Shown: positions 43,505-53,850, counted from the first letter of the stretch. The stretch is DNA of 64,000 nt from Vandiemenella viatica (GCA_031002005.1 JARYHS010008074.1:350634932-350698931), one strand, 5' to 3'. The notes: generated from the letters alone by a model not told the origin. Made by a program: numbers and translations.

Positions 43505-44158
43505 TTGACACTGGATGGTTGAGGTTGCAATTCATGCTAACTCACATTATTCGATCAACCTCAACACCTGTTTCACAGTTAGAGATTTTCCAAACACCAC
43601 CACCCTTTCAGAACTCCGCAGATGGAAACTAGCCTACCAACATATCCTTGACACCAGACACGCCCCTGGCTTAAACCTACATTAAACCTGTCACTTACTA
43701 ACCTTGCATATATATGTATTACTTTTTCTCAAAATTTTTTTTTTTTAATTGTATATATTTCTGCCTTCATTTATTTGCCCCTATAATTGATCCATATCAA
43801 AATGATATTTTAAATATTTTTTAAATAATGTTTCCAATAATAATTTCTAAACAGGTGCCATAGAGATTATCTTGTTCCACTTCTAACCTTATCCCCCCAA
43901 CCCCTGTACTTCCACCCCACCCCATGTTTCCACATTTGTTTCATTCATGTGGCAGGTCGGGTTGTGTTCACATCTTTACCCCTGCCATATGTTTCATCTG
44001 TCTCATGAATAAAGGTTCTCACTGAAATATTGTGCAATTTGTTTGTTTTTGTGTCTTTTACATGTTCATCTCACCCTCCTGCCTTCCTCTGTGGTAAGTG
44101 ACAGGTTATCTTTCCCCTTCCTATCTTATTTTTGTACAATTAGTTTGGTTTCCATTTT
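42887..44158. mobile_element. Penelope-like element copy 2 with inverted 3'-terminal repeats
   Basis: The right part (43848-44158) is a PLE 3' UTR and terminus. The left part (42887-43172) is the same sequence inverted: 'ggaagccaaactaatggtac' and 'aataagataggaaagggaat' mirror 'cccttcctatcttattt...' and 'attagtttggtttcc'. The arms are ~285-310 bp, clearly diverged at some positions. Between them are a second PLE-type end (43195-43475), a (TA)n at 43473-43502 and coding remnant. PLEs are known to carry terminal repeats in direct or inverted order. Confidence 0.7.
43505..43687 (+). pseudogene. PLE C-terminal remnant
   Basis: The frame NLNTCFTVRDFPNTTTLSEL then RRWKLAYQHILDTRHAPGLN, ending LH and a stop, matches the end of copy 1 (NNCFTVRAIRVLP...SELRRWQLAYQHILQTRHPPG). 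The GIY-YIG core itself is not preserved here. It follows directly on a (TA)n tract. Confidence 0.75.
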
Positions 44159-44469
44159 CCTATCCTGATAACATCCATTTCCTGATAACATCAGTTCTAA
44201 CTATAAAACATTCTTCAAAAGCTCAGTTTTTCTTTAAAACTACATATTGCAAGTAAATTTCCAATATGGTGTTTAATCTTGCACCAGCGTCTATTTCAGC
44301 CCCTCATATTCTTCCTGACCATAGTCCAATATTTATCACCCACCTGGAGTCTATTTATCAGCTCCTTCTTTATGGGCATGACTCTTTACATTTCTTCCCC
44401 AAAATGTGCATCAGTATCCCCAAAACCTTCCTGATTGCCCCATGAATATGCTTCAGCAGATAATACAGT

Positions 44470-45420
44470 ATGAAGAACATGTTGTTGTTGTTGTTGTTGT
44501 TTTAGGGCGCGTCGACAGCGGGGTCATTAGCGCATGAAGAACATCTTGGTCCACATGTACTCATCTTCTTTCCACATAGATTTTTCCCATGTAGCAGACC
44601 TCACTGCAAAACTTGAAGCTTGCATCCATCCACCACTACTTATTCCAATCCTATAACAGGATAGCCTATTCTTGGACATGTTACCTGCACTACTACTTAC
44701 TTCATTTTACTATTTCCCTGCCTTCACTGTACAGCTACTGACATCAGCCTCATCACTAGCCAACTGTCCATCAGTCTCAGGTAAACAATTTACATTACAA
44801 ACCTATATCACCCAGTGGCAGCCCATGCTAGCTCACCTGTTTTACAATGAGAACTGTTAAAATTTTTCCTGACATTACTGACCCTTCAGAATTGTTAATA
44901 TGGGAACTGGCCTACCAACATATTCAAGACACCAGGCATACTACACTACTGGTATCACCCTCCATTAACACTTCATCTGTAATTTGCATTATTAGAAATA
45001 TAAATTAATTTGTAATTATTTTTGTTTTTTAAAAAGATCAAAAATATGTTCTTTAAGAAAATTTATTCATTTTATTTTGACTTTTTATTAAAGAGTTCAT
45101 AAATTTCCTCCATTATTGTTGGTCACCTCCCACTTCAATACTGCCCACCATTGCAATACCCACACTTCCCTTCTGGTTCATCTTTGTCTTAGTCATGTGG
45201 TAGATCTGATGTGTACACATCTTTCCACTTGCCATATATCTCAACTCAAATATGATAAAGATTTTTAACTAAATATTGTAATGTGTGTTACTTTATTTCT
45301 TTTTATCCCAGCTATTCTGTCTTTTTTTGTGAGAAGTGTCAGGTTATTAATCCATCCTTATTCTCATTTACTTACACCAGTTTCACTGTCAGTATTATCA
45401 AATTTATTTTATATTAGTCA
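44470..45420 (+). pseudogene. Penelope-like element copy 3, heavily decayed
   Basis: Frames show FPCSRPHCKT, stop, SLHPSTTTYSNPITG (aligns with PCKRPRCKTCGMHPPTTTYSNPTTG), then HVTCTTTYFILLFPCLHC. The terminal 'ctggcctaccaacatattca' corresponds to LAYQHI. The 3' UTR words 'agtcatgtggtagatctgat' and 'catctttccacttgccatat' occur at ~45190-45235. A (GTT)n repeat followed by 'ttttagggcgcgtcgacagc' lies at 44484-44520 in the middle. Confidence 0.6.
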
Positions 45421-45479
45421 GCATTACATATTGCTCCTCTCTGTTCCTCTGAATCCTTTCAGTTAGCTTTTAAATAAGG

Positions 45480-45825
45480 GTTACTGTTGATGAAAATTCT
45501 TTGCTATCTAGTCCCCTAAAATCAGAAGGTTTGAAAATTTACAAAAACACTATATTTGGAGTCAGATATTAGGAATATGAAACAGCTTGTATGGAGTATT
45601 TCTGTAGTGAATTACTTCTAACAATTCTGACCAAGCTTAGCGGGTGGAATGAAATATGAATATGGTTTACTGGTTGCATTAAGAACTGGTTAAGAAAACC
45701 TCAGTTAAGAAAAATCATTCAACTCTGCATTTAGAGATGCACAAAAATGGTAAAAATTTAGGGATTACTGGAGATGGTAAAATTGCTAGAACTACTTTTC
45801 CCAATGTGATGTTATGGCATCATAA
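45480..45825. other. No recognised feature
   Basis: AT-rich sequence between PLE copy 3 and the hAT MITE, without coding blocks. Confidence 0.45.
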
Positions 45826-45831
45826 TACTCC

Positions 45832-46034
45832 CAATACCAGATTAGCCACGTAGCAAGAGGTAGCAAATGCTATGGGCCCCGTAGCTTTCTGGGGTCTCAC
45901 GGTCTTCTGGGGACCCCGCAGCTTTCTGGGGGTTCCCCGCACATAGGATCATTTACAATAGGCTGTTCATCTTATATCAAAGGGCCTATTATTCACATTT
46001 GCTATGAGCCCCATGCTGTTTTCATCCAGCTCTG
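45832..46034 (+). mobile_element. hAT MITE, 203 bp, 8-bp TSD (CAGTACCGGATTA family, copy 2)
   Basis: Left CAATACCAGATTAGCCACGT; complement of right CAGAGCTGGATGAAAACAGC. TSD candidates aatactcc (45824-45831) and aatacttc (46035-46042), 7 of 8 identical. The internal 'ggtagcaaatgctatgggcc' matches copy 1 at 14212, but the middle has a repeated 'ctttctgggg' expansion. Two independent near-TSDs confirm the boundaries of the family. Confidence 0.85.
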
Positions 46035-46295
46035 AATACTTCATTAGTCAATCACAGGACATATCACATTCAATTAGTAACTAGGTTGTAATACACCTGG
46101 GATTAAACATACAACACTAGAATTATTTTACAAAATAGTTCTAATGATGTGATGGTATATTGGAAAGTAGTTCTAGTGGTGTAATGATAGTTCAGGGTGT
46201 TTTATAATGTACTTACTACTTAAAACTAATACATTTTGTTAATGACTACAGCAGTACTATGATTTTATTACTCGTACCTTGTGCTTTGAAAAGTA

Positions 46296-47471
46296 CACAG
46301 TCCAGTCACATAATGTGACCACCACCTACTTTCGACGTCAACGTGAAATAACCAATCACAGAAGGCAGTTGACAGCACATTACAGTGGAGTGTATATAAA
46401 GAATGTCCTAGGGCATCTGAAAGCATTTCAATCATTGGCGTAATGCAGAAACATAGCGATTTATCCGACGACCAAAAGGGCATGATTATTGACTTTGGGG
46501 CCAAGGGTGGAAACATTTCGGAAATGGCTAATTTTGTGAACTGTTCACGTGCCGCCATGGTGAAAGTATACCGTGCATGGCAAAAGGGCACTATTCAAAA
46601 TCAGCGGCGTGGAACATGTGGTGCACCACAGGCTATAGATGACAGAGGCGAACGAAGGCTACGGAGATGCGTTTGGGCAAATAGACGTGCAATTGTTGAG
46701 CAACTGACCACCCAGATGAACCAAGGGGCTACCAAGAGTGTATCCTCAACAACGGTTCAGCGAACGTTGCTGCGCATGGGCCTCCGCAGCAGATGCCTGG
46801 TTAATGCACCTATGCTGACTGCTGTTCATCGGCGACGAAGGCTGGAATTTGCACGCTAGTACCGCAACTGGACATCCACAGAGTGGCGACAGATGGACGT
46901 TGGCACATACAGCGTGAAACGTCTGAAAGCAAACACCATGCAACAATTGCTGGAAGGATCCAGGGTGGAGGAGGAAGCATTATTGTTTGGGGAATGTTTT
47001 CCTGGCATTCACTGGGTGAACTCATCATTGTGGAAGGCATGATGGAGCAGCACAAGTACGTATCTGTCCTTGCGGACCATGTCCACCCCTACATGCGAAT
47101 AATTTTTCCTCAGAATGATGGCATCTACCAGCAGGACATTGTGAGGTGTCATACAGCTCGCAGTGTATGTGCGTGGTTCGAAGAGCACCAGGATGAGTTT
47201 ACCTTGCTCCCCTGGCCAGCAAACTCACCGGATTTAAACCCATTCAAGAATCTGTGGGACTACCTCGATCAGGTTGTTCGCGCCATGGGTCCTCAACCAC
47301 GTAATCTAGCGCAGCTAGCCATGGCATTGGAGTCGGCATGGCTCAACATCACAGTCAACACCTTCAGAAACCTAATTGACTCTCTTCCTGCACGTCTCGC
47401 AGCAGTCCGCTCTGCCAAAGGTGGTTATTCTGGTTTTTGAGAGGTGGTCACATTAATGTGACTGGACTGTG
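46296..47471 (+). mobile_element. Tc1-like transposon, 1,176 bp, TA-flanked
   Basis: Left terminus CACAGTCCAGTCACATAATG; complement of right CACAGTCCAGTCACATTAAT. TA flanks are at 46294-46295 and 47472-47473. ~28-bp TIRs ending '...tgtgaccacc' with one inserted base on the right. A transposase gene fills the interior. Confidence 0.92.
46443..47440 (+). pseudogene. Tc1-like transposase, defective
   Basis: N-terminal frame MQKHSDLSDDQKGMIIDFGA with two HTH regions (ISEMANFVNCSRAAMVKVYR; SSTTVQRTLLRMGLRSRCLV) and the GRPR-like RRGTCGAPQA. It stops at 46857; the next frame (46883) picks up TSESKHHATIAGRIQGGGGS with IIVWGMFSW, then GIYQQDIVRCHTARSVCAWF (second catalytic Asp) and SPDLNPFKNLWDYL. 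Relatives have SPDLNPIENLW, so the catalytic Glu is replaced by Lys. The 'WSDESRF' block with the first Asp is deleted at the frame junction (~46885). By my count 36 residues lie between D2 and the E position. The C-terminus (LPARLAAVRSAKGGYSGF) is intact. Confidence 0.9.
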
Positions 47472-47474
47472 TAG

Positions 47475-48660
47475 TATCACAATATCCAGTAAACACGCTA
47501 AAAGACAAAATATAGTTTTGACCAAAAACATTTGAATAAGAAGAATGAGGTAAATCATGAAATAATTAATTCAGCGCCAAAATGCAAGTCTGCTATATTT
47601 TCTTAAAATAATTCTTATTTTTTTTCTATGTTTACCATAGAATTAACTGTAAATAGTTTTAATATTATTTTGAGATTATAAGGTACTGCTGAAATAATTA
47701 AGTAATGTATTTGTTCCGTATATATAAGCTGAGTGTTAACATAGATGATATTATTTTGCTCCTCAATGTACATTTTGGAGACAGATATGAGGAAATTCCT
47801 AGAGACATTTAGATAAATCCTGAAATCATAATCAATAAATGATAATACATTGGCTTCAGAACTGTTTTAAATTACTTGTCATCTTTACTATGCTGCTGCC
47901 CAATAAACTCAGTAAAATACCCAAGTCAAGGAAATGTCTGTGAAAAAAGAAAGTTAAGAATGATTTATGAATGGAAGGTGAAAATTTTCAGGAACATAAA
48001 AGCTGCAGGCAAATATTATTTGTGGAAGATCAATTAATCTAACAGGCTTGTAAATTTATTATGGACGTTCATTAAATATTATTCTCTTATGTTTTTAAAA
48101 ACCAAACAGCAAAGATTATCTCTGTTACATACAACACAAGTAGGTAATTGGTCAGGATTAATTTATAGTCTACACTTTTTCTGCCCTCTTCACCATTCTG
48201 CAGAAACAATAAAATCATAGCAATTACCATAAAAATACATAATTCAAAGTGAATGAAAGGAATTATTAAGGTTTTCTCGACATTAATATCAGTTTTGATT
48301 TGTTGTAAAATAAGTTTGCAATGTCTTTGCCTTTTTTAGTTATTTTCATGTGTCTAAACAGCTTTCATTTAACTGTATCAAACTAAAAAATAATTTTAAA
48401 AATATTAACAGTCTTTTATTAGTCTGGATTGAAATAAATGTATTCTTAACAAATATTTAGTAAAATTTCTACGTTAAACTAAAATAAAATATTTTAAACA
48501 TACAGTCTCCCTCGACATCTTTACTAGTAATATCAAGAACAATACTCTCTGCAGCAGGAATACTTTCAGGTTCAACAATCACCATGAATACGTTTTAAAA
48601 ACAGTGAGACCAAAGATAACTTAATAGATAAAGTCATCAAGTAAAAAATTATAATAACAG
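47475..48660. other. AT-rich intergenic sequence
   Basis: No ORF with a recognised motif, no TIRs, no tandem repeat seen. One of the longest element-free stretches in the window. Confidence 0.55.
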
Positions 48661-48850
48661 ATATTATAAAAGTAAGTGTACAATGTGCGTGCCGCTAAAA
48701 TTCAGATACGATTATATTGTCTCTGCAGATACGAGTCCTGGTACCATCAAGGGAATTATAAGGTGTGGTAGCCCTCTATCCCTTATCCACGACGAAGCTT
48801 CTTACCTGAAGGACGTGCTTTCGAAGATAGGCTGGACGTTTCGCCCACTA

Positions 48851-49010
48851 GAAATTTCTAAAACAGTCCAGAAATTTCGAGAGTACCGGTATTCGAGAGC
48901 ATGCCACAACATTCCAGAATGTTCTGGGATGTTCGGGAACTACCCATTGGTGGGGGTATATAAAGCAAGATCCGTTGCGGGTTCGAACGTCACTTTCTGA
49001 TCAGTAACGA
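48851..49010 (+). promoter_or_regulatory. Heat-shock-type promoter: HSE arrays, inverted CCAAT, TATA box
   Basis: The proximal HSE has six 5-bp units with exact spacing: TTC 48912, GAA 48917, TTC 48922, GGA 48927, TTC 48932, GAA 48937 (one base off in unit four). A distal cluster has GAA 48851/TTC 48856 and GAA 48871/TTC 48876/GAG 48881. ATTGG (inverted CCAAT) lies at 48945-48949 and TATATAAA at 48957-48964. Possible initiators are TCACTT (48990) and TCAGTA (49001). The transcribed side is purine/A-rich ('caaacaaacaaacaaaaa'), as in hsp70 leaders. HSF trimers bind alternating nGAAn units. No heat-shock protein ORF follows in the window, so the owner is unknown; it could be a captured host promoter or an element's own promoter. 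Confidence 0.75.
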
Positions 49011-49349
49011 AGGGAAGAACCAAAAAAGAAGTGAAAATTCCAAAGTAGTGCAGTGACTGAATAAAACAAACAGTGAAGAAGGTTCCCGTTTTTAGCTGAA
49101 GGGCGTGCTGTTCAGGATGTAAGGGCTCAACAGTGAAGTGTGATTAGTCAAAGTGATCAGTGACTGAATATAAATCGAAAATAAAGTGTGTAAAGTGTAC
49201 TTAGTAAATTTTTTTAATAAAAAGTTGATTTGATTTATACTTATACAATGTGAAAACTTAAAAGAGACAAAGATCTTGCAAGTTCTAAAGCAAAACGGCA
49301 AAACAAACAAACAAACAAAAAAAAAAACCGAAATAATCGAAGAAAGAGA

Positions 49350-49481
49350 ATGGGCACCGTGAGAAGCAGAGAAACCGAAGAACAACGAAATGAACGAATT
49401 AAAGAATCAAGAATTGTGACACAATATTATACTAAACGACTGCGAACGCAAGCCACCCATGAAAATATCACCCTACGATAA
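49350..49481 (+). CDS. Small ORF downstream of the heat-shock promoter, unknown product
   Basis: 43 residues: MGTVRSRETEEQRNERIKES, RIVTQYYTKRLRTQATHENI and TLR, then TAA. It is Arg/Glu-rich; 'RETEEQRNERIKESR' resembles the repeated 'RxxETxEQRxxRLxxxR' found near the start of many Helitron Rep-helicase proteins, but it is short and the similarity is from memory. It starts ~350 bp downstream of the TATA box and is the first ATG I would pick with a coding look. Several possible GT donor sites occur upstream (for example caggatgtaag near 49115), so it could be part of a spliced product. Confidence 0.3.
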   Translation: MGTVRSRETEEQRNERIKESRIVTQYYTKRLRTQATHENITLR

Positions 49482-49484
49482 GCG

Positions 49485-50170
49485 CGGACTTGGACAAGTA
49501 AACAGTAAAACCCTAACAAATGAAACATTCCACTAGGACCCGACAGGGTTGACACCTCAAAGCATTTTTTACCCCTAAAGCTTAAGTAAAAAAAAACCTA
49601 AAATCACCAAAATTAAGGGTTAAACCCTTAAAAAATAAATACTATATTTTGCTTAGTAATTTTAGTTATTTATAAATTATGCAATATTTCGAACATTATT
49701 TCGTTTTGTTCTGATGAAACAGAGTTTTTGAGATCATACATACATTAAACAAACTTAATATTTTTGTAAGAGGATTGAATGTTATGCAACATCCGCCATT
49801 TCGTCGCAATGTGAATCGGACCATTATCACACAGTTGTAGCGTTTCAACACATTACCTAATTACGCAACTTATTTTTAACAATATTATAGATAGAAAAGA
49901 CGCGGTCGAAATTGGAACCGTGATTAATACTAGGCCAAGCTCTGAAATGTTTTCAAAACGTTAAAGCCAGCTGCGTCACAATCATATGAATAAAAATCAG
50001 CTGAGGTGGATGTATTTCATCTAGGGTTGTCAACTTTTCAGATTTCCACGACCGGACAGACGGATATTTGCGAACGGCGTGAGGGAGGATGGTATCTTAA
50101 AAAAGTAAAATTTATAGGGCAATTTTTTTCAAATAATTCCCATTTTCATTTAATGTGTATTTACCTTTAT
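49485..50170. other. No recognised feature
   Basis: AT-rich, with an A-rich patch at 49585-49640. Nothing recognisable. Confidence 0.45.
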
Positions 50171-50174
50171 TCCC

Positions 50175-50387
50175 CATTACCTCTAGCGTTAGGGGGGGGG
50201 GGGTAAGCGGGTCAAAAGTACCCGGGCCCGATGGCTGATGGGGGCCCCGATCACTAACTGTAGGGGCCCTCAGGCCATGCAGCCAAGGATCAGCCCATTG
50301 TCGCCCGGCCAATTTGTAGACCTAAAAAAAAAAGGTCGCCCATTTTACCCCGGGCCCGAAGTTCCTAGCGCCGGCCCTGTACGCGAG
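50175..50387. mobile_element. GC-rich hAT-like MITE in an RTE-like LINE
   Basis: The complement of the right end is CAGGGCCGGCGCTAGGAACT, a typical hAT-MITE terminus, ending at 50387. The interior is GC-rich (cccgggcccgatggctgatg) with a G-run at ~50190. It directly follows (on the minus strand) the LINE residues ...DFNARV, so it cuts the endonuclease. The left terminus is unclear and I find no convincing 8-bp TSD for 'tacgcgag'. Confidence 0.5.
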
Positions 50388-50817
50388 CATTAAAATCGCG
50401 AGCCAGTATTAGGAAATCGTTTTTATTAAGTTTGTCTTCACCACTTGATGCTGTTCATAAAATAGTTCAGATTCTTCTCGTTTATTTTCTTCTGGGGGCA
50501 TATATGACGATCGAGGTTAGGTTGCCTCTCTCTACTTTCAATCATAGAGTCAGTATCCTTTCACTTATTATAGTGTAACTGACAATTTTATTTTTCCATT
50601 TCTTATCCACTAATATTGCCACTCCTGCTGCAACGCTTTTCTCTACTGCCACTCCACTGTAGATCATTGTATATTTATCTATTATTTCTGTTCCCTTCAA
50701 TTTTTTTTTTTTTGCTTCTGTAATTACAGCAACATTGATCCCCTCTCTAGTTAACTCCCTGTCCAGATCATATTCTTTATTATTTATGCCTCTTACATTC
50801 CACGTTCCTATTTTCAA
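50388..50817 (-). pseudogene. RTE-like LINE endonuclease, N-terminal half
   Basis: The minus-strand frame from the Met at 50817 reads MKIGTWNVRGINNKEYDLDR (GTWNVRG start motif), INVAVITEAKKKKLKGTEII (xxExK block), DKYTMIYSGVAVEKSVAAGV and AILVDKKWK. After a stop, VERGNLTSIVIYAP... and then ILARDFNARV, the GDFNARV block with Gly replaced by Arg. It breaks at the MITE. This is the apurinic-type endonuclease that nicks target DNA. 5' of the Met lies a GC-richer segment. Confidence 0.8.
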
Positions 50818-51172
50818 ATTATCTTTGATTCCAAATCGTTTGACCTTGCCTTTGTTGTCCTCATAAGATCCATCTGGCTTTCCTTACTTTGAATTTTATG
50901 AATAATATATATTTTTATGTGGAAGGGTTACCAGCCCTTCTCACAGTCCCCATCCTGGAGGATCAGGGTTTTCCTTCCCTTAGCCAGAGTGCCCCAGTTT
51001 TAAGGCCCGTTAGCTACACTCGAAAGAGTGCATTGCCCAGGGGGCACTCGGCTTTTCCCTTTGTGGACGTGGGAGTAGGGTTTTCTAGCAGAGCTGCCAA
51101 GATATATCGCAGAGGCATTTCTCAGCACATCCGGCATAAGCTCAGATCCTTGAGATCATACCAGCCTTGACC
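50818..51172 (-). other. Probable 5' UTR / upstream region of the RTE-like LINE
   Basis: GC-richer than its surroundings, with 'ggttaccagcccttctcaca', 'catcctggaggatcagggt' and '...gggggcactcggcttttcc'. I remember related text upstream of endonuclease starts in other insect LINEs but cannot confirm here. The 93-residue plus-strand frame (50889-51170) looks like a shadow. Confidence 0.35.
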
Positions 51173-51173
51173 C

Positions 51174-52264
51174 TCATATATAATAGACATGTGTTTTCCT
51201 ATATTTCACTTTTCAGCCACCACTTCCTAGCAGAGATCACTGTTGTTTGTGGTAGTAGAATGGAGTTTCCTATCTTGCACAACGTTGGCCGAATTTTGGC
51301 AGCTGTGGGGGTTTGGGAGATATGGTGATTGAAAGTGGCCGATCTAGGATATCCTAGATCGGCCACTTTCAATCACCTATTTCAACCAAAGACATGTTTG
51401 TCCCTGCATTTCACTTTGTTGCCACTGGTGTTTGTGTGTGGTAGTAGCATCATATCTACCATTATGCACTATGGTGGTTATATGGCGGTATCTATGGGGG
51501 TGTGGGAGATATGGTGGTTGAAAGTGTTCGACCTGGGGTACTTTCAAATTTCATGTCCCTATGTATCACTTTTCAACCAAAACTATATAGCACAAATCAC
51601 TGGTGTTTTTGTGTGGTAGTAGCATAGAGTCACCGAACGCGCACAAAGTTGGCCGAATGTCGATAGCTGTAGGAGTGTGGGAGACATGATGTTTGAATGT
51701 GATCTTTCAGGCACATTTTCTTATTTCGACCAAAGAATTGTGTGTCCGTATATGTTACTTTGCTGCCTCAACTACATAGTGGTGATTATGTGTGGTAGTG
51801 ACTTCGAGTATCCTATCATACACTATGGTGGTTAGATGTCGATAGCTTTGGGGGTGTGGGAGATTTAGTGGTTGCAAGTGGTTGACGTAGGCATTTTCCG
51901 ATTTCTACCAAAAACGAGTGGGTCCCTCTATTTCACATTGCATCCAGAACTATTAAGCGCAGACCACAGGTGGTAGTAGCCTGGAGTCTTCCATCGTGCA
52001 CTATGGTAATTGCATGTCGGTAGCTGCGGGGATGTGGTAGATATGGTGGTTGAAATTGGTCGTCGGAGGGAAATTTCATATTTCGACCAAAGACATGTGG
52101 GTCCCTATACTTCACTTTGCAGCTATAAATACCCTGCGCAGATAACTGATTTTTTTGTATGTTATTAGCCTCGAGCCTCCTATCGTGCACATTTGTGGTA
52201 ACATCTCGGTAGATGTCAATCAAAATTCTTTACAATCACGAACGTAGTTATGGACATCAGCTAG
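51174..52264 (+). mobile_element. Helitron-like minisatellite element with intact 3' tail
   Basis: Starts TCATATATAATAGACATGTG (compare 13258) and ends 'gtcaatcaaaattctttacaa...catcagCTAG' at 52264, followed by T, as expected for Helitron insertion into AT. The 3' hairpin is weaker here (cacgaacgtagttatg). It contains ~180-bp units of both types and a 54-bp perfect palindrome (51324-51377). The base before the start is C, not A, so the 5' boundary may be off. Confidence 0.6.
51324..51377. repeat. 54-bp perfect palindrome
   Basis: ggtgattgaaagtggccgat ctaggat is followed at once by its exact reverse complement (atcctag atcggccactttcaatcacc), 27 bp per arm, no spacer, no mismatch. It duplicates, inverted, a phrase of the surrounding unit; the unit then resumes with 'tatttcaaccaaag'. 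Confidence 0.97.
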
Positions 52265-52309
52265 TAATATGATAAAAAATAATAATTAATAAAAATCTCT
52301 ACATCACAG

Positions 52310-52745
52310 AAAGACTCACACTAAACTCTAAGAGGGACATCGAGAACATCCAGAAAGAAGAATCAGCAGGAAAATTATTGGACCAAAGAGTCCCGCTCAA
52401 ACATAGCCAATGACATCAGAAAACGCAAACTAAAGTTCTATGGTCACATCTACAGGATGTCAGATTACAGATTAATCAAGCAGATATTCGATCTCATGTA
52501 ACCATTCAAAATGCCTAACCGCTGGTTCGATCAAGTAAGACAAAACCTGTAAAAAGCAAATATCAAGAGATCAGAAATCCTAGATCACAAAATCTTCAGA
52601 CAAAAAATACACAACTGGGTAGTCATGAATACCGGCGCAACTTGGACAGAAAAGAGAAAACTTGCTTAGAGTAAACGAATGTGAGAATACTGGAGTGGAA
52701 AAAGAAACTCAGACAGAAAATGATTAAATTTTACGTGATCTTAAT
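52310..52745 (+). pseudogene. LINE ORF2 C-terminal end
   Basis: The frame RSNIANDIRKRKLKFYGHIY then RMSDYRLIKQIFDL is the 'xxxIxxRRLxxxGHxxRM' block after the RT thumb. The end WTEKRKLA, stop, SKRMREYWSGKRN matches 'xxRKxxHSERMRxYWxxKK'. Two stops. It follows directly on the Helitron-like CTAG end. Confidence 0.65.
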
Positions 52746-53049
52746 AGGTCTATTCGCATAAAATAAATAAATTAATTAATAACAAATAATTTAGAGCATA
52801 TTAAAAATGTGGCAGAAATTTTAAATTTATTTGTATTCAGATGAAACCAAAGGTGACGGGCATCAAGTAAAGATAAAATATAAAAAGAGACGGAAACTGC
52901 CACTAACCACAATTGACAGACTGTTGGATAGCATCAACGCACATACAAGATGTTTATTAGTGCTATACGCTCATCAGCAAACCTCTTCGCTAATTAATGT
53001 TATAGCCTACCCTAAAGCAGATAGTCTATGTTTAGTGACCGGTAGATAT

Positions 53050-53275
53050 CAATAGCATTAGGGGAGGACGGCGGTTCGAATCCCCGTCCGGGCTTCCAGA
53101 TTTGGGTTTTCCATGGTTTCCCGAATCACTCCAGGCAAATGCCGGGATGCTTCCTTCAAAAGGCCATGGCCGAATTCCTTCCCATTCCTTGCCCCCATCC
53201 TTGCCCCCCATCCTTTCCCGTCTCTAAAAGACCTCGATGTTAAAAGAGACGTAAAGCAGTTAAAAAAACAAAAAA
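53050..53275 (+). mobile_element. tRNA-derived SINE (copy 2)
   Basis: B box GGTTCGAATCCCCGTCC, then 'gggttttccatggtttcccg', 'aatcactccaggcaaatgcc', 'gggatgcttccttc', 'ggccatggccgaattccttc', 'cctttcccgtctctaaaaga' and an A-rich tail (ttaaaaaaacaaaaaacaaa). More intact than copy 1 at 26015. The A-box side is truncated. Confidence 0.85.
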
Positions 53276-53289
53276 CAAAAGCATTAGTA

Positions 53290-53850
53290 AAAATTAAGTT
53301 AGCACTAGTAGTAATTGATTTGCATTTTAGTGAACGTAATAGTAGTTTAGATTGTAGAACTTTAAGAATGGATGTATTTGTTGAATGATCTTTTTATTGG
53401 AATGAGCGATGGCTAAGATTTGTAAAAGCAGGTGTCCATTTAATAGTTTACAGAAAGCATCCATTATCACAAATGGAATCCACTAGTTTTTATGCACATC
53501 TAAGTTCGATGAGCAATTTTGTTTTGTAAATAGTGGTTTAATTCAGGAATAGATTGCAGAACATATGATTTGCTTCTTATTATTAGCTGTCTAATCCCAA
53601 ATATACATTTAAAATGAAGGGTGGAAGTAAACTTTAGTATACGATGAGTAAGAAATTGTTTAAAATTACAAATATGAAATTTTGAGTAATGAGGACAGAC
53701 GACTATTGTAATAACACAACATGTTTGCAGTTTACTTATATAATATCTCCGTGGACAATTCTGTGTGCAGTGAGGGTGCTTAAAACAAAATGTTTTGTAA
53801 GAAAGAGAAAGAAGCCCTCAGTTTAGCTCGCTTGAATGTGTCTGAATAGC
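53290..53850. other. No recognised feature
   Basis: AT-rich. A 91-residue frame crossing the SINE tail has no motif. Confidence 0.45.

Noticed and set aside
48683..49000. 105-residue open frame (MCVPLKFRYDYIVSADTSPG...)
   Set aside because: It runs through the heat-shock elements and the TATA box. I see no domain, and a coding region here would conflict with the regulatory signals, so I treat it as a chance frame.
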